A DNA stretch of 64,000 nucleotides from assembly GCF_004664715.2 (NCBI RefSeq), contig NC_051076.1:1-64000 (forward strand). The letters run 5' to 3'. The DNA comes from Peromyscus leucopus (lineage: Eukaryota > Chordata > Mammalia > Rodentia > Cricetidae). The position numbers and the translations under genes were made by a program. The notes beneath the pieces are model-generated. The model had not been told where the DNA came from and searched no databases. It was given only the letters and a program-made list of their open reading frames with translations. Positions 1 through 11,229 of the stretch are shown here, piece by piece. Position 1 is the stretch's first letter. Each line of letters opens with the position of its first letter.

Positions 1-330
1 GTTTTTTGACTCGGAATAATAATGATAATAATAATACACAGACAAAACAAGGTATTTATACCTTCTTTTGTTATTGTAAATACCTTTGTTTTTACTACCG
101 TGGTTTTGGGTCATTTTTCCTTATGATATTTTTGTCTGTGCAAAATTGCTTATTAAAGCAGGCCACTGTAATCATGACTGTCTCCATTAGGTGTAACACA
201 TCACCTCACCTTTGGTACTTGGCAGCTCATCATATGGATCTTTCTTCCCATGTCTTCTTTCATCTTACATACTCCTTTTTTTCTTTTTCTTTTTTCATAT
301 TCCATTTTGTTTTTGGTTTTAGTTTCTGTC

Positions 331-717
331 TTAGTTAGGGTTTCTATTGCTGTGAAGAGACACCATGACCATGGAAACTCTTATAAAGGAAAACATTTAA
401 CTGGGGCTAGCTTATGTTTTCAGAGATTTAGTTCATTATTGTCATAATAGGACATGGCATCATGCAGGCACACATGGTGCTGGAGAAAGAGCAGAGAGTT
501 CTACATTTTGATCCACAAACAGCAAGGAGAGACTGTGTATCTCACTGGGTATAGCTTGAGCACATAAGACCTCAAAGCCCACCCACAGCGACACACTTCT
601 TCCAACAAGGCCACACCTACTTCAACAAGGCCACACCTTTTAATCCCACCACTCCCTATGTGCCAAGCATTCAAACATCTGAGTCTCTGGGGACCATTCC
701 TATGTAAACCACCACAG
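331..717. repeat. Abundant rodent interspersed repeat (TTAGTTAGGG type)
   Basis: The element begins TTAGTTAGGGTTTCTATTGC, runs through the internal block AGACCTCAAAGCCCACCCAC and ends AACCACCACAG. I recognise it as a very common muroid dispersed repeat about 400 bp long, but I do not assign a formal family name; RMER1-like is my best guess. Related but more decayed pieces occur near 23.5, 34.9, 35.5, 53.8, 55.5 and 57.7 kb. Confidence 0.7.
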
Positions 718-990
718 TTTCTCTTCTTGGGGACTTACTTTGCCTTAGCTAGTAAATCTCTTAGTGATAAATGTCCTAAGTGGTGTGAAGACTGTAAATG
801 GACAATGGTCTTTAGAGGTAGTGTAAATAATGTCAAAGAAATACATTTAGTAGTCTTCCTTCTTAGACAATACAGGAAGCTATCTTAAGTTCTTTCAACT
901 ACATATGACTAAAAATGCTGAAAGCCTCTGAATACCCATGAAGAATCCTAATATATAGCACAGGAATGAAAACTCAGAACAACAACAGCT

Positions 991-1170
991 TGTACTTATT
1001 GAATGCCCACATGATTGGCACTTTAAGCACTTTGCATGCATTTTATCATTTAATCATTGTTAAAATCCTTCAAGAAAAAGATATTGCTAATAACTACCTT
1101 TATCTTACAGCTGTCGACATCGAAAACAGTTGGAGAACTGGGATCAGACTCTTGTTGGTTCCAACACTGA
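991..1170 (+). repeat. MIR SINE (ancient mammalian)
   Basis: The order of motifs matches the MIR consensus: a 'ttattgaatgcc' start, 'aagcactttgcatgcatttt', 'atcatttaatc', a degenerate 'tatcttacag' core, and an 'aactgggatcagac' end. Divergence is high, as expected for this age class. Confidence 0.7.
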
Positions 1171-1365
1171 CTAATAGGGATCTATATGACACTGTTGGGG
1201 GACGGTGTAATAAGTGCTTCCTAATTTTAATTATGATATTTGTTCTGCTTTTAAATGCCATAGCATACATAGACAGGTAGTCCCTTTGGCTCTGTAATGA
1301 TCATGTGTCACTCTTAGTGGTCAGATATATCTTAAAAGGTATAATTAGAAATACCAGTATTCATT

Positions 1366-1512
1366 GGGCGGCAGTGGTGCACGTTTTTAATCCTAACACT
1401 CAGGAGGCAGAGCCAGCGAGATTCCTGTGAGTTTGAGGCCAGCCTGGTGTACAGAGTGAGATCCAGGACAAGCATCAAAACTACACAGAGAAACCCTGTC
1501 CCGAAAAAGAAA
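1366..1512 (+). repeat. B1 SINE (7SL-derived)
   Basis: A nearly full B1 runs from 'gggcggcagtggtgcacg' through 'ctcaggaggcagagcc' and 'tgtgagtttgaggccagcct' to 'cacagagaaaccctgtc', followed by a short A-rich tail. Confidence 0.9.
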
Positions 1513-1570
1513 CACCCATATTTGTTAGCTAAAAAGCAGCTCATGTGTCTGCCTTGCACGTGGGCAGGCC

Positions 1571-1690
1571 CTGTGCAGCTGCCACAGCCTCGTGTCCACA
1601 GGTGCTGTAGCCCTGCTGTATCCGGAAGATGGTTTGTCCTTGGAGTCATCCACCACCTCGGAAGCTACAATCTTTCTGCCCCCTCTGCAT
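1571..1690 (+). repeat. Rodent interspersed repeat fragment, related to the one at 62.2 kb
   Basis: Blocks such as 'gctgccacagcctcgtg' and 'acaatctttctgccccctct' match a common rodent repeat also seen at 62160-62625. It runs into the L1 3' end that follows and may be part of it. The family name is not certain. Confidence 0.4.
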
Positions 1691-2104
1691 CAGGAGAAGT
1701 GATCTCAAGAAGTGATGCAAAGTCCCACCCACAGTCAAGGAGCTATTAGTTGACACCGTTTGGAAAAGGGAAAATCAGTTCTCTCCAATGGAGTGTCACT
1801 GGGTATATCAACCACACCGATGGTTAGACCCCTTTTCAGAGGAAGATGGCAAAAGAAAATGGCCTTCTAGATTTGTTGTCGCTTCTGTGGGCTTTTTGTT
1901 TGGTTTGGTTTTGGCTTTCTTTCCCCCCCACCCCCGATTCCTTTTTTGTTTTTTTGCTTGTTTTGATTTTTGTGGTATTTCTGTTTGTTAAAGTAAGAGC
2001 AATAAGTTGGGTGGATAGGGAGGTGCAGGGAATCTGGACGGAGTTTGTGGTTGGGTAAACATTTATCAAAATATATTGCCTAGAAAACATTTTAAATAAA
2101 AAAG
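1690..2104 (+). mobile_element. L1 (Lx-type) 3' UTR end
   Basis: The order 'gagctattagttgacacc', 'ctctccaatggagtgtcact', 'gggtatatcaaccacac', a T-rich stretch, 'agttgggtggatagggaggt' and 'atcaaaatatattg' followed by an A-rich end is the terminal 3' UTR of old rodent L1 elements. It is inserted opposite to ARB2A transcription. Confidence 0.75.
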
Positions 2105-2603
2105 CAGTTCATTGCAAACAATCCGTCCACACAGGACCACTTGCTAAAATGTAAGCTTCCATCAAGGATGGACGTATTTGGAGCGTCAGTTTTTCTTTAG
2201 CAAAGCTCTACCTAGAAGGAGAAAAACTTGATGCTGAAACTGCTTTTGGTCCCCTGGTGACTCCTTTGTCTTCATGGAAGGAGCAAGGGCGAGGGTTCAG
2301 ACTTCCACAGAAGTGTTTTGACTGTTTAGCCTTGCTTTCCTAGACTGCATCTGAAGATGGCTCACTACTACAGACACAACAAAGTTTTTTTGCTTTTACT
2401 TTTTACTGAAGGAAAAAACAAAAAGTAAAGATATAATTAGGGGACAGAGTTGTTTAACCAAACACCTTGAGAAATCACTATAAAGTTATGTGACAGCTTC
2501 TTCTGCAAGATTCATTTTGAGTTCAAGAACTGCAACACACACTATGATTTTGGATAATGTCGTTACATTATTATTACTAGGTTGAATAGAAAAGGGCCAC
2601 TAA

Positions 2604-2877
2604 GCTGGGTGGTGGTGGCGGCGGCGGCGGCAGCAGCAGCAGTGGAGGTGCATAACTTTAATCCCAGCACTCAGGAGGCAGAGCCAGGTAGATCTCTGTG
2701 AGTTTGAGGCTAGACTGGTCTACAGAGCGAGATCCAGGACAGCCAGAGCTACACAGAGAAACCCTGTCTTGAAAAAAACAAAACAAAAAAAAAGAAAAGA
2801 AAGAAAAGACAAGACAAGACAAGAAAAAGAAAAGAAAAGAAAAGAAGAAAAGAAAAGAAGAGAAGAGAAGAGAAAAG
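2604..2877 (+). repeat. B1 SINE with trinucleotide-expanded head, long A/G-rich tail and target-site duplication
   Basis: The B1 body ('ataactttaatcccagcac', 'ctcaggaggcagagccag', 'acagagaaaccctgtc') starts with an expanded (GGT)(GGC)(AGC) run at 2608-2641 and ends in an AAAAG/AAGAC-rich microsatellite at 2765-2877. Flanks AAAAGGGCCACTAA (2590-2603) and AAAAGAACCACTAA (2878-2891) are a 14-bp target-site duplication with two differences, so the SINE and its tail form one insertion. Confidence 0.85.
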
Positions 2878-3602
2878 AAAAGAACCACTAAATATAATCT
2901 TAATGATGTAGGTACAATTCTTGACTTGTCCTTTTAGGTTTCTAATGAAATATACAGATACAAGAAGAAATCTTTTAAAAGACTAAGCAGAAACATTTTC
3001 TGTATTCGATAATACTGTTTAGATATATGAATTGGCTCTAATAGAAAGAAACTATTCAAGTGAGAATACAGGTATTGACAAAAGGATAATGTGATTACTT
3101 TAATGAATGCTAGGGAGCTGGTGATAGATATTTAGTGATTTGAAAAACAAACCAATATAAACATCATTGCTATAGATCCATTCATTCATCAATTAATCAA
3201 GTAATTTTCTGAATCAGTATATGAATGAGCTTCAAAGAAACACAATGGTGAGTATTATTTTGTAATAAAAATACTGTTTTTGCCTTCTAATTTGATAAAA
3301 GCACTTTGTGTGGATAAAGTCTAATATAGTTTAAGGTGAAAAACAAAAGATAAACAAGGTACACCTTTAAAAATAAGACTGCAGTATATACCCATACTGT
3401 AACAAAAATAGGTTATACCATCAATCATTGAAAAAAAGGAGTGAAATAACAAATGTTAAACCTAGAAATGTAGGTAACAACATTCACGTATGCTGACCAG
3501 ATGCCAAGTAAAATAAAGCAGTAAAAATACAAGTGAAACTCAGCAACAATAAATACAATTAAATTTTGTCCTTAAAAGTTGGTTTTAATAATAAAGTCTA
3601 TG

Positions 3603-3832
3603 AGAGATGTAGCCAACTTGGGCGAATGCTTTTTCAACATATGAGAGACCCTGGGTTGATCACAAGCACCACAAAAACTGGGCATAGTACCACCTCCCTA
3701 TACTCTCAGAACTCATGAGGTAGAAAAAGAGGAATCAGAAACTCAAGCTTATCCTAGGCTACATAGTGAGGTTGAAGCCAGGTTGGGATATTCAAGGCCC
3801 TGTCACAAAAATAAATTAAAAAGAAAATTATA
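3603..3832 (+). repeat. B4-type SINE (ID-like head joined to B1-like body)
   Basis: The left part reads 'accctgggttgatcacaagcaccac' (tRNA-Ala/ID-like). The right part reads 'aactgggcatagtaccacc' through 'caaggccctgtcacaaa', a diverged B1-like body with an A-rich tail. Confidence 0.65.
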
Positions 3833-3869
3833 AAATTTGTTACAATGCATTAAAAAGAAATGCTAGTAG

Positions 3870-4905
3870 GGGCCTGTGAGCTAGAATGAACCTGAAAGGC
3901 TCCTCACTAGAGACTACATTTCACCATACCATTAGGAGCCATGCAGCTTCCAAAGGAGAGAAGAAACCGACAGACCTACCCAGCTTGACACCTATGAACC
4001 AACATGGCATAATAACCTTGAGGGTGCAACAGTGGTGCACATACCTTGGCTGTACAAGCAGCTCACTATTTGGACTTAAGGCACACTCAACAAGAGGGAA
4101 ATCATGCCTGGAAGTGGACACCTATCTAACTATGCTGGGGTAATGAAGTCCTGGGTCTTAGAAGAGAACCTACAACCACCACTTTACTAAACCAGTATAA
4201 TAGCTTATTGCATTCTAAATATCTGCCATCATATCTACAGATGTACATATCTACAGATATGTAATTCTCACACCTCATCAAAGAAACTTCTCTTTGCAAT
4301 GGAAACCATTACAAAAAATATAACCAATCAAAATGTAGAATTGTGTAGCCCAATACCAGTGGATAAATCTATAAAACAACTTCCACACCTAAAGCTCAGG
4401 GAAAATTGAAGAGGGGGCAGAAAGGTTGCAAAAGTCAGGGGATTAAGGAGTTTGCTGTGATCATGTCTTCTACTAATGTCAGAAGCTACACCTATAACAT
4501 TTCATCAACATGACTGCCTAATGTGAGCTGAACAAGGACAACGTCAATAGACATGCCAAAGTGGATGCAAGAAAGACCATGAAGCCTCAAGCCAACATAA
4601 AGAACTATAGGCAACTTAGGAATACCAAAAATGGGAGAAATAGTCTTCCTCAGGGAAGAACACACCAACTGGTTATGTAACACGAAGGGATCAGCTCTGA
4701 AAATATACATACAGTACATTATACAACCTGAACAGGTTATATTTAGGAATATACATGTATATACATATTCATATATGTATCTAACAACAATTAGTGAAAA
4801 AGTGGCATGAATTTGAAAAAGCAGAAAACAGTACAAAGAAGGGTTTAGAGAGAGAAAAGGGAAGGAAGAAAAGAAATAGTTATATTATAACCTCAATCAA
4901 AGAAT
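3870..4905 (+). mobile_element. L1 (Lx-type) 3' UTR, about 1 kb
   Basis: The order of conserved blocks is that of the rodent L1 3' UTR: 'caacaagagggaaatcatgc', 'catcaaagaaacttctcttt', 'aagctcagggaaaattgaag', 'aatgtcagaagctacacc', 'agacatgccaaagtggatg', 'gggagaaatagtcttcctc' and 'gaacaggttatatttaggaa'. It ends in an A/G-rich tract. Open frames here are fortuitous. Confidence 0.85.
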
Positions 4906-5432
4906 TAGAAAAGAGAATAGGCAAGATTTTGGAAACCCAAGAAGACTGGAAGTATGAACAAGCAAAGCAGAAGAGAAAGCCAGGCAGACACTTGTGTTGT
5001 TCATGGCGTCCTGACTAAGCACACACAGAGCAGATGACTGCGCAGCACAACAGCAGGATGCTCCCTGTGAAAACAGCCATCCAAGGACTTCATTTCTTCA
5101 ATCAGTAAACCTCATGAACAATTACACTGTCCACTTATTAGTATGGCACTTTCAGAGAGAGCTTATACAAAATATGTTCATAAATATACTTACAAAATTC
5201 TATACTGCCTCAAAAAATTGAAAAATACAGTTTTTACTTGTAATAGTCTTCCAGAATTTCACATATATAATTTCATTATCTATGATCAAAGACTTCCTAG
5301 TTCTTTCATTGAAATGTCTGGGAGTTAAGTGTGCATAATATAAAGACCATAGCAGAAATTCACTGTATTAGTCACTAGAAGATTGACAGTTGACCTTTAA
5401 CTTAAACATGATCAGCTTGTGAACATATACAG

Positions 5433-5654
5433 CAGTGGCTCTCAACCTCCCTAATGTTGCAACCCTTTAATACAGTTCCTCATGTGGTGGTGACCGCCAA
5501 CCATAAAATTATTTTTGTGCTACTTCATAACAGTAATTTTGCTCTTATTATGAATCATAATGTAAATATCTATGTTTTCCAATGATCTTAAATGATCCCT
5601 GTGAAAGGGTCATCAGACTTCCTGGAGTCATGACCCACGGGTTGAGAACCTTTG
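5433..5654 (-). mobile_element. URR1 non-autonomous hAT (Charlie) DNA element
   Basis: The terminal repeats CAGTGGCTCTCAACC and GGTTGAGAACCTTTG face each other across 222 bp. The interior holds 'aaccataaaattatttttg' and 'gatccctgtgaaagggtca', known from the rodent URR1 family. No clear 8-bp duplication remains. Confidence 0.8.
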
Positions 5655-5659
5655 GTACA

Positions 5660-7760
5660 TCTCTGAAAACAGCAGGACTTGCTTGCTGCTTCCAGGGAGC
5701 AGTTATTAGCACATGAAACACCAGGATGAGCAAATTAAAGATACTAGGAGCTCTTGCTTACTGGGAGTTAATGATACTCGAAGAAAGAAAATACAAAGAA
5801 TTAACAAAATTAGTTAAGAGTGTTTGAATCTTAACTTGAGCAAGCCTAAAACAAGGTTGGAAAATAAGTTTGGGAAGTATTTCATAGAAAAATGAAGGAT
5901 CACAATCAGCGGAACTTTAAATGTAGTAGATAAGGTAATCAATATAAGAGATATGCATGTACTTATCATATTATAACATATATTAGGAACTCAGTAAAAT
6001 ACTTACTCTTTTATAGATGCTTCTATTTTATTCCATGACAGAATATTCTAAGTAAACCTCTGTCAAAACTATTCCTATATGCCACAAAGATAATTACTAT
6101 GGTAAAAGAAAGGCTATGCTAAATGGTATTTATTTTTTAAATCTAAATAGAATCATAATAGTAACAGTTGCTTGGTTAAAACATTACTGTTGTGAAGAAG
6201 TAATTTAGTCATATATTTGTTATTTAACTGGGAATTAGTAAAAAAAAAAAAAAAGTTGAATAGTAAGTATGTAGATTATTTGTTCTATTCTATAAAGGGT
6301 AAATACAGCAGCCAGGGCTTGAGATAGGGTACAAAGAACGTTTCCATGGTTACATGCTTTCCCATATCAAATTAGAGCAGAATTTGTGTACAAGAGGTTT
6401 GTTGACAGCCTACATAGGCCATAAAAAGAATGGAAGGCTAGGAGTTTAAAATCTAAATATATTCTGCAAAGTCTGTTGAGAAACGGGGGGAGGAAGCAGC
6501 ATCAGGAGAGGAGCAGATTACTTAAGAGTTTCAGATGTCACTTCATGAAAAGATCAGGGTTTCTTTTAGCTGGTTTGGAGGAATAGCCCTAAATGTACGA
6601 TCATTTACCCCCTCAACACACACAAAGACACCTCAGTACAGCATTACCACAGGTCCTAAGAAGAGCCATTACTTGGCACGCTTCAAGTGTCAGCTTTACC
6701 ACATGCCCTATCTTGCAAATGTCACACCACCATGTATCATACACCTGCCCCTATTATTCCTATGGTCTTTCACCATGAGTCAACTCTCTTTCAGAGTATG
6801 TTAATAATACAAGTTACTATACAACAACTCACAAATTATAACAAACATGTTCAAAGTAAACTTACACAATTCTGTTAAATGTTCACATACAGATTTTCCC
6901 TTACAAATGAGAAAGGATATCTATATATTTGAGTAGTTTACTATTTTATGAACTGGTCCACAAAGGATTGGGATATTTTGTCCACATCTCTGTATTTTAA
7001 CTGTAGACACCTGGGAGCAAAAGATACTTACATGATCACTGAAGTAAAATTTTCAACTAAAGCTGATAAAGTAGCCAGTATTCTCTTTTGGTAGATATCA
7101 ATAAAATAACGAAGTAAAAATATTTTATAAATTAAAACAATTAGACAGTTATGAGAACTAAAATACATACCCACCAAAACAACAACACATGACAGAAACC
7201 CAAATAATTATGTGTTTTCTCAAAAGTAGCCAAGTAAAACTAGTTAATTCTCTGGTATGATTATTTTTTCAACAAAAACTAGTCCAAGCTACTGGTTTTC
7301 AGCTGAAAATTGATACAGAATGAAGTTGAACCATTCATGGTATATTGAAGAATCAGGAGTCAAATGATCAAATGTACTACTGGAGGCTAAATGGACAACA
7401 CTGTACTTCTAGTACATATATTTTTAGTGACACAGCAAATTTTGTGAAGCAAAAACTTCATACGTAAATGTCAGTATTGTTTAAAACAAAAGTTGTGAAA
7501 CACACTTAACCACTCCTTCCGTCGACACAGTTCACTCAGCCCTTACAGACTCTGCTCTGTCCTTACTGCCTTTTCATGAAAGGACTTTCTTGGTAAGTTT
7601 ACTATCAATTTTTTTAGTGGAAAAATAAGCCTCATTATAACATTTCATTCATGTGTATAATTGTATTTTGATCATATTCACCTCCTCATTACTTTTTTTA
7701 ATCTGTCTCCCAGTGTTCACTGGCTTCCTTCCTTGACCCAAAAAATCCTCTTCTGCTTTG
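5660..7760. other. AT-rich intronic DNA, no gene recognised
   Basis: Single-copy-looking AT-rich intron with a short A run at 6240-6254. The open frames at 6.5-6.9 kb have no recognisable protein signature. I see nothing else here. Confidence 0.6.
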
Positions 7761-7765
7761 TGTAA

Positions 7766-7768
<3 letters not shown>

Positions 7769-7848
<80 letters not shown>
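7769..7848. repeat. Compound microsatellite (GT)23(AT)17
   Basis: Uninterrupted GT dinucleotides (7769-7814) switch directly to AT dinucleotides (7815-7848). The tract is likely polymorphic and prone to non-B DNA. Confidence 0.97.
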
Positions 7849-7851
<3 letters not shown>

Positions 7852-8396
7852 TAGATTTCACATAACAGAAAACATGTAATATTTGACTTTTGAGTAAGTG
7901 ACTTCAGAAAAAGTGGTCAGAATATGTGAAGGCACAGGCAGAAACATTTTAAAAACATGTAGTTCCTGACCAAGACTGAAGTGCTTCAAGAAGCAAGAAA
8001 AGAATATGTGTAGGTGAAGACCTGACTTGACCAAGTAGCTAATGGAAATAATAGTTGATAAGTATTATATACATTCCTTTGTCAAGGCTAAGGGTAACTT
8101 ATAGACTGTATGTGTGTATCAGGTACCATGTAAGCAAAAAGTATTCTCTAAAATGATTGCCTGCTGGGGAACATGTTTTATGTTTCAATTAATGATGCTG
8201 GTCACACTCGGCATATTTTAAGGAGACTTCCTTCAACCGAGAAGAAACTTCTCCTGTGTTCTCAGGAAAACAGTTAATGAAAATTATCTTTTCTGGTTAA
8301 GTACTCTGCAGTGGAATGCATGAATTCTATGAAATATTTTAGAGTTGTTCCTTGGACACCATAGAGAAAGAATAACTAAAATTCAGGAATAAGGAT

Positions 8397-8465
8397 GGGG
8401 GATGTAGCTCAGTGGGCAGTGCTTTCCTAGGATGTAAAAGACCCTGAATTTTATCCCAAGAATGT
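8397..8465 (+). repeat. ID SINE (BC1/tRNA-Ala-like)
   Basis: 'gggggatgtagctcagtggg' with 'cagtgctttcctag' and 'accctgaattttatcccaag' follows the ID core. It is followed by a purine tail. Confidence 0.75.
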
Positions 8466-8474
8466 GGGGGCAGA

Positions 8475-8532
8475 CAAGAGGAGAGGGGAGGGGAGGGGAG
8501 GGGAGGGAAGAGGAGGGGAGGAGATGGGAGGC
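8475..8532. repeat. (GGGGA)n purine tract
   Basis: Reiterated GGGGA units directly follow the ID core and probably represent its mutated A-rich tail. Confidence 0.85.
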
Positions 8533-8553
8533 CAGACAGAGTTCTAAAGTTTA

Positions 8554-8935
<382 letters not shown>

Positions 8936-9189
8936 AGACAGAAAGTTTAAAAACTGAAAATTAAATATATCAGTTTTTAAAACATAGAAACAAGAATGTT
9001 TTAAAAAGCTTCTTTGTAAAGTTAAAACAAATATATTTTCTTCTTAAATCATAAAAATGAATGGATTGTGGATTGTATATGTAGTCTAGACAGTTGAAAA
9101 TGCACTGTTTTCTGCAGACATATATGAGAAAGAATCTTTATTCTCCAAATTTATCCTTTACCTCAAACTCAATGAGAGACAGAAAAGAT

Positions 9190-9335
9190 GGCTGGGCACT
9201 GTGGCACACACCTTTGAACACAGTACTCCAGAGGTAGAAGCAGGAAAATCTCTGTAAGTCTGAGGCCAGTCAGGGAGACATAATGAGATTTTCTCTCTTG
9301 AGAAAAAAAAAAAAAGACAAAACAAAAAAAAAATA
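9190..9335 (+). repeat. B1 SINE, diverged
   Basis: 'ggctgggcactgtggcacac', 'aggtagaagcaggaaaatct' and 'aagtctgaggccagtcaggg' with an A-rich tail at 9301-9330. Confidence 0.75.
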
Positions 9336-9640
9336 GAAGAAATGGAAAAGCTGAGATTTCAAAGCAAAAAATTTGGGCGTGTTTCTAAAAGTAGAGAAGA
9401 GCATTTCTGGACCTCATGCAGAAAACCATGTACATGCAGGTAAATTCCTAACAGCCCTGTTATTATGAAAGAATAAACCTCTCAAATGGGGGAGACTTAG
9501 ACAGATACACAGGCCTAATAAATATACCATGTAAGAGAATTAAAAAAAAAAAAAGGACAAAAATCGTATTTGACTCTTAATTCTAGTTTCACAGTTAATA
9601 TTATGCCACTTAAGACACATTAGTTCCTTGGTATTTATTC

Positions 9641-9692
9641 GTTGGTTTGGTTTGGTTTGGTTTGGTTTGGTTTGGTTTGGTTTGGTTTGGTT
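9641..9692. repeat. (GGTTT)n tail of a minus-strand B1
   Basis: About ten GGTTT units sit at the 3' (poly-T) side of a minus-strand B1. This is a SINE tail expansion and not a telomeric TTAGGG array. Confidence 0.9.
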
Positions 9693-9805
9693 AATTCAAG
9701 ACAAGCTCTCATTATGTAGCTAGGCTGGCTAAGAACTCTATATTCTCCTGCTTCAGCCTCCTAAGAGTTGGATTATATGTATGTACCACCATACCTCATT
9801 GCATT
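9693..9805 (-). repeat. B1 SINE, minus strand, partial
   Basis: 'attatgtagctaggctggct', 'ctgcttcagcctcctaagag' and 'tgtaccaccatacctc' are the reverse-complemented B1 body, directly joined to the GGTTT tail. Confidence 0.75.
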
Positions 9806-9809
9806 TTAT

Positions 9810-11100
9810 TTCTGGAATCTTCACGCAGGTTCTGTCCTACAGGTCTCTGTTCAAACTCTATGGAAGGGAAGTACTATGTGACCACTAAATTCAAGTATCT
9901 ATTTTGGAGTATGACAGCATGAAGAATACCATAGAAAGTCTTTTTACTCCTGACCTTTGCAATCCATACATCCCCACATACCAACACACAATGACTCCAT
10001 GATGTAAAATGGAAGCAGCATATCAGAAAGGAACTGATGATGACCATGAAAGGTGACTTATAAGTTCACAAAGGGACCTACTAAGCAGAAAGGAAATAAA
10101 CGGTTACAGGTCCCAGTTCCCATTTCTTCTAGAATGGCAATGTAGCTTACAGAGAGGCATACTGGCAAATGTATGTTACTGATATGCAAAGATAAATTCT
10201 AGCTAATGAAAAATGGAAAAGTTGGAGATGTTAGAACAAGTAAAGTGATATTTTTAAAAAATGTAAATATAACTTAAATTAAATGTCTAGCATATACAGA
10301 AACAAATTTAAAAATAAGTGTACTCTAGTTAGGTGGATCATCAACTTGAGAACAATTAAGTAATCTTAAACTGTAGATGAGATTTCTCTGGATAGAAAGG
10401 CTTCCTTTTCCATAAGTCTAGTATTATGTTACATTTTAAGTTCCAACAGCATGACCTATTAGTTTCTAAAAAATAACACCACTGCTTCTTTAAATTATTC
10501 TGAAATAAACTCAGCTTCTTCCTTCTAGACCACAATAGAGTTAATATGTATCTTCTACAAAACATTACGTATTTATTTAGCTATGAAACATGATAAATAT
10601 ATACACTCTATTATAGCTCTCTCTACCTAAATAAGCATAGAGCGCATCGATATTAGTTCCTGGATTCACTTCAGAAAAAGCAAACAGCACTTAAAAGTGT
10701 CGTGATTTTCCTAAGGCCACTCCTCACTGGCCCTTAGCCGCCTGTGTGAAGACTGCCAGCACTGAGTTTCTTTACTGTGTTACCCATGCTCAGAGAAACT
10801 ACTAAGAAGAAAAAAAATCCAATTCTTTACTATTAGCGGACACAGGAGCAAGCTACCAAGGAAAAACTCTTCTGCTTTACATGTCCCTATTTCTTTCTTC
10901 AAAGAGATGTGTTTGCCACCCAATCAAAACAGCATCCACGGTAAAACCATGAAAAGAAATGTCCCATTCAACATTTCTATACCAAATTTGCATGTCTGCT
11001 TTTCTTCTCATTTTAAGCTGATAAAGAACTACTATTTTTCTTCATTATAAACACAAACAGCTGTGAGGTGAGTGAAGGGAATGAAATGAATAAGGTTCAG
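9810..11100. other. Intronic DNA, no gene recognised
   Basis: AT-rich sequence in which I see no repeat family. The minus-strand open frame at 10356-10565 lacks any recognised motif. Confidence 0.5.
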
Positions 11101-11109
11101 AAGCCCTGG

Positions 11110-11218
11110 CTTCTCCTTCCACCTTCCCATTGCTGTTACTAACTACACCATCTTAGGAAAACCTGATGAACACTCTTAAGTCTTAGTTTCTACATCTGTA
11201 AAATGGGGTTAATGGTAA
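11110..11218 (+). repeat. MIR SINE 3' part
   Basis: 'ttactaactacaccatctta' followed by 'tcttagtttctacatctgta' and 'aaaatggggttaatgg' matches the MIR block for 'cctcagtttcctcatctgtaaaatgggg'-type sequence. Confidence 0.75.
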
Positions 11219-11229
11219 GTGCTGCGTTT

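Noticed and set aside
9641..9692. GGTTT array considered as an interstitial telomeric repeat
   Set aside because: The unit is five bases and it is joined to a minus-strand B1 as its tail.
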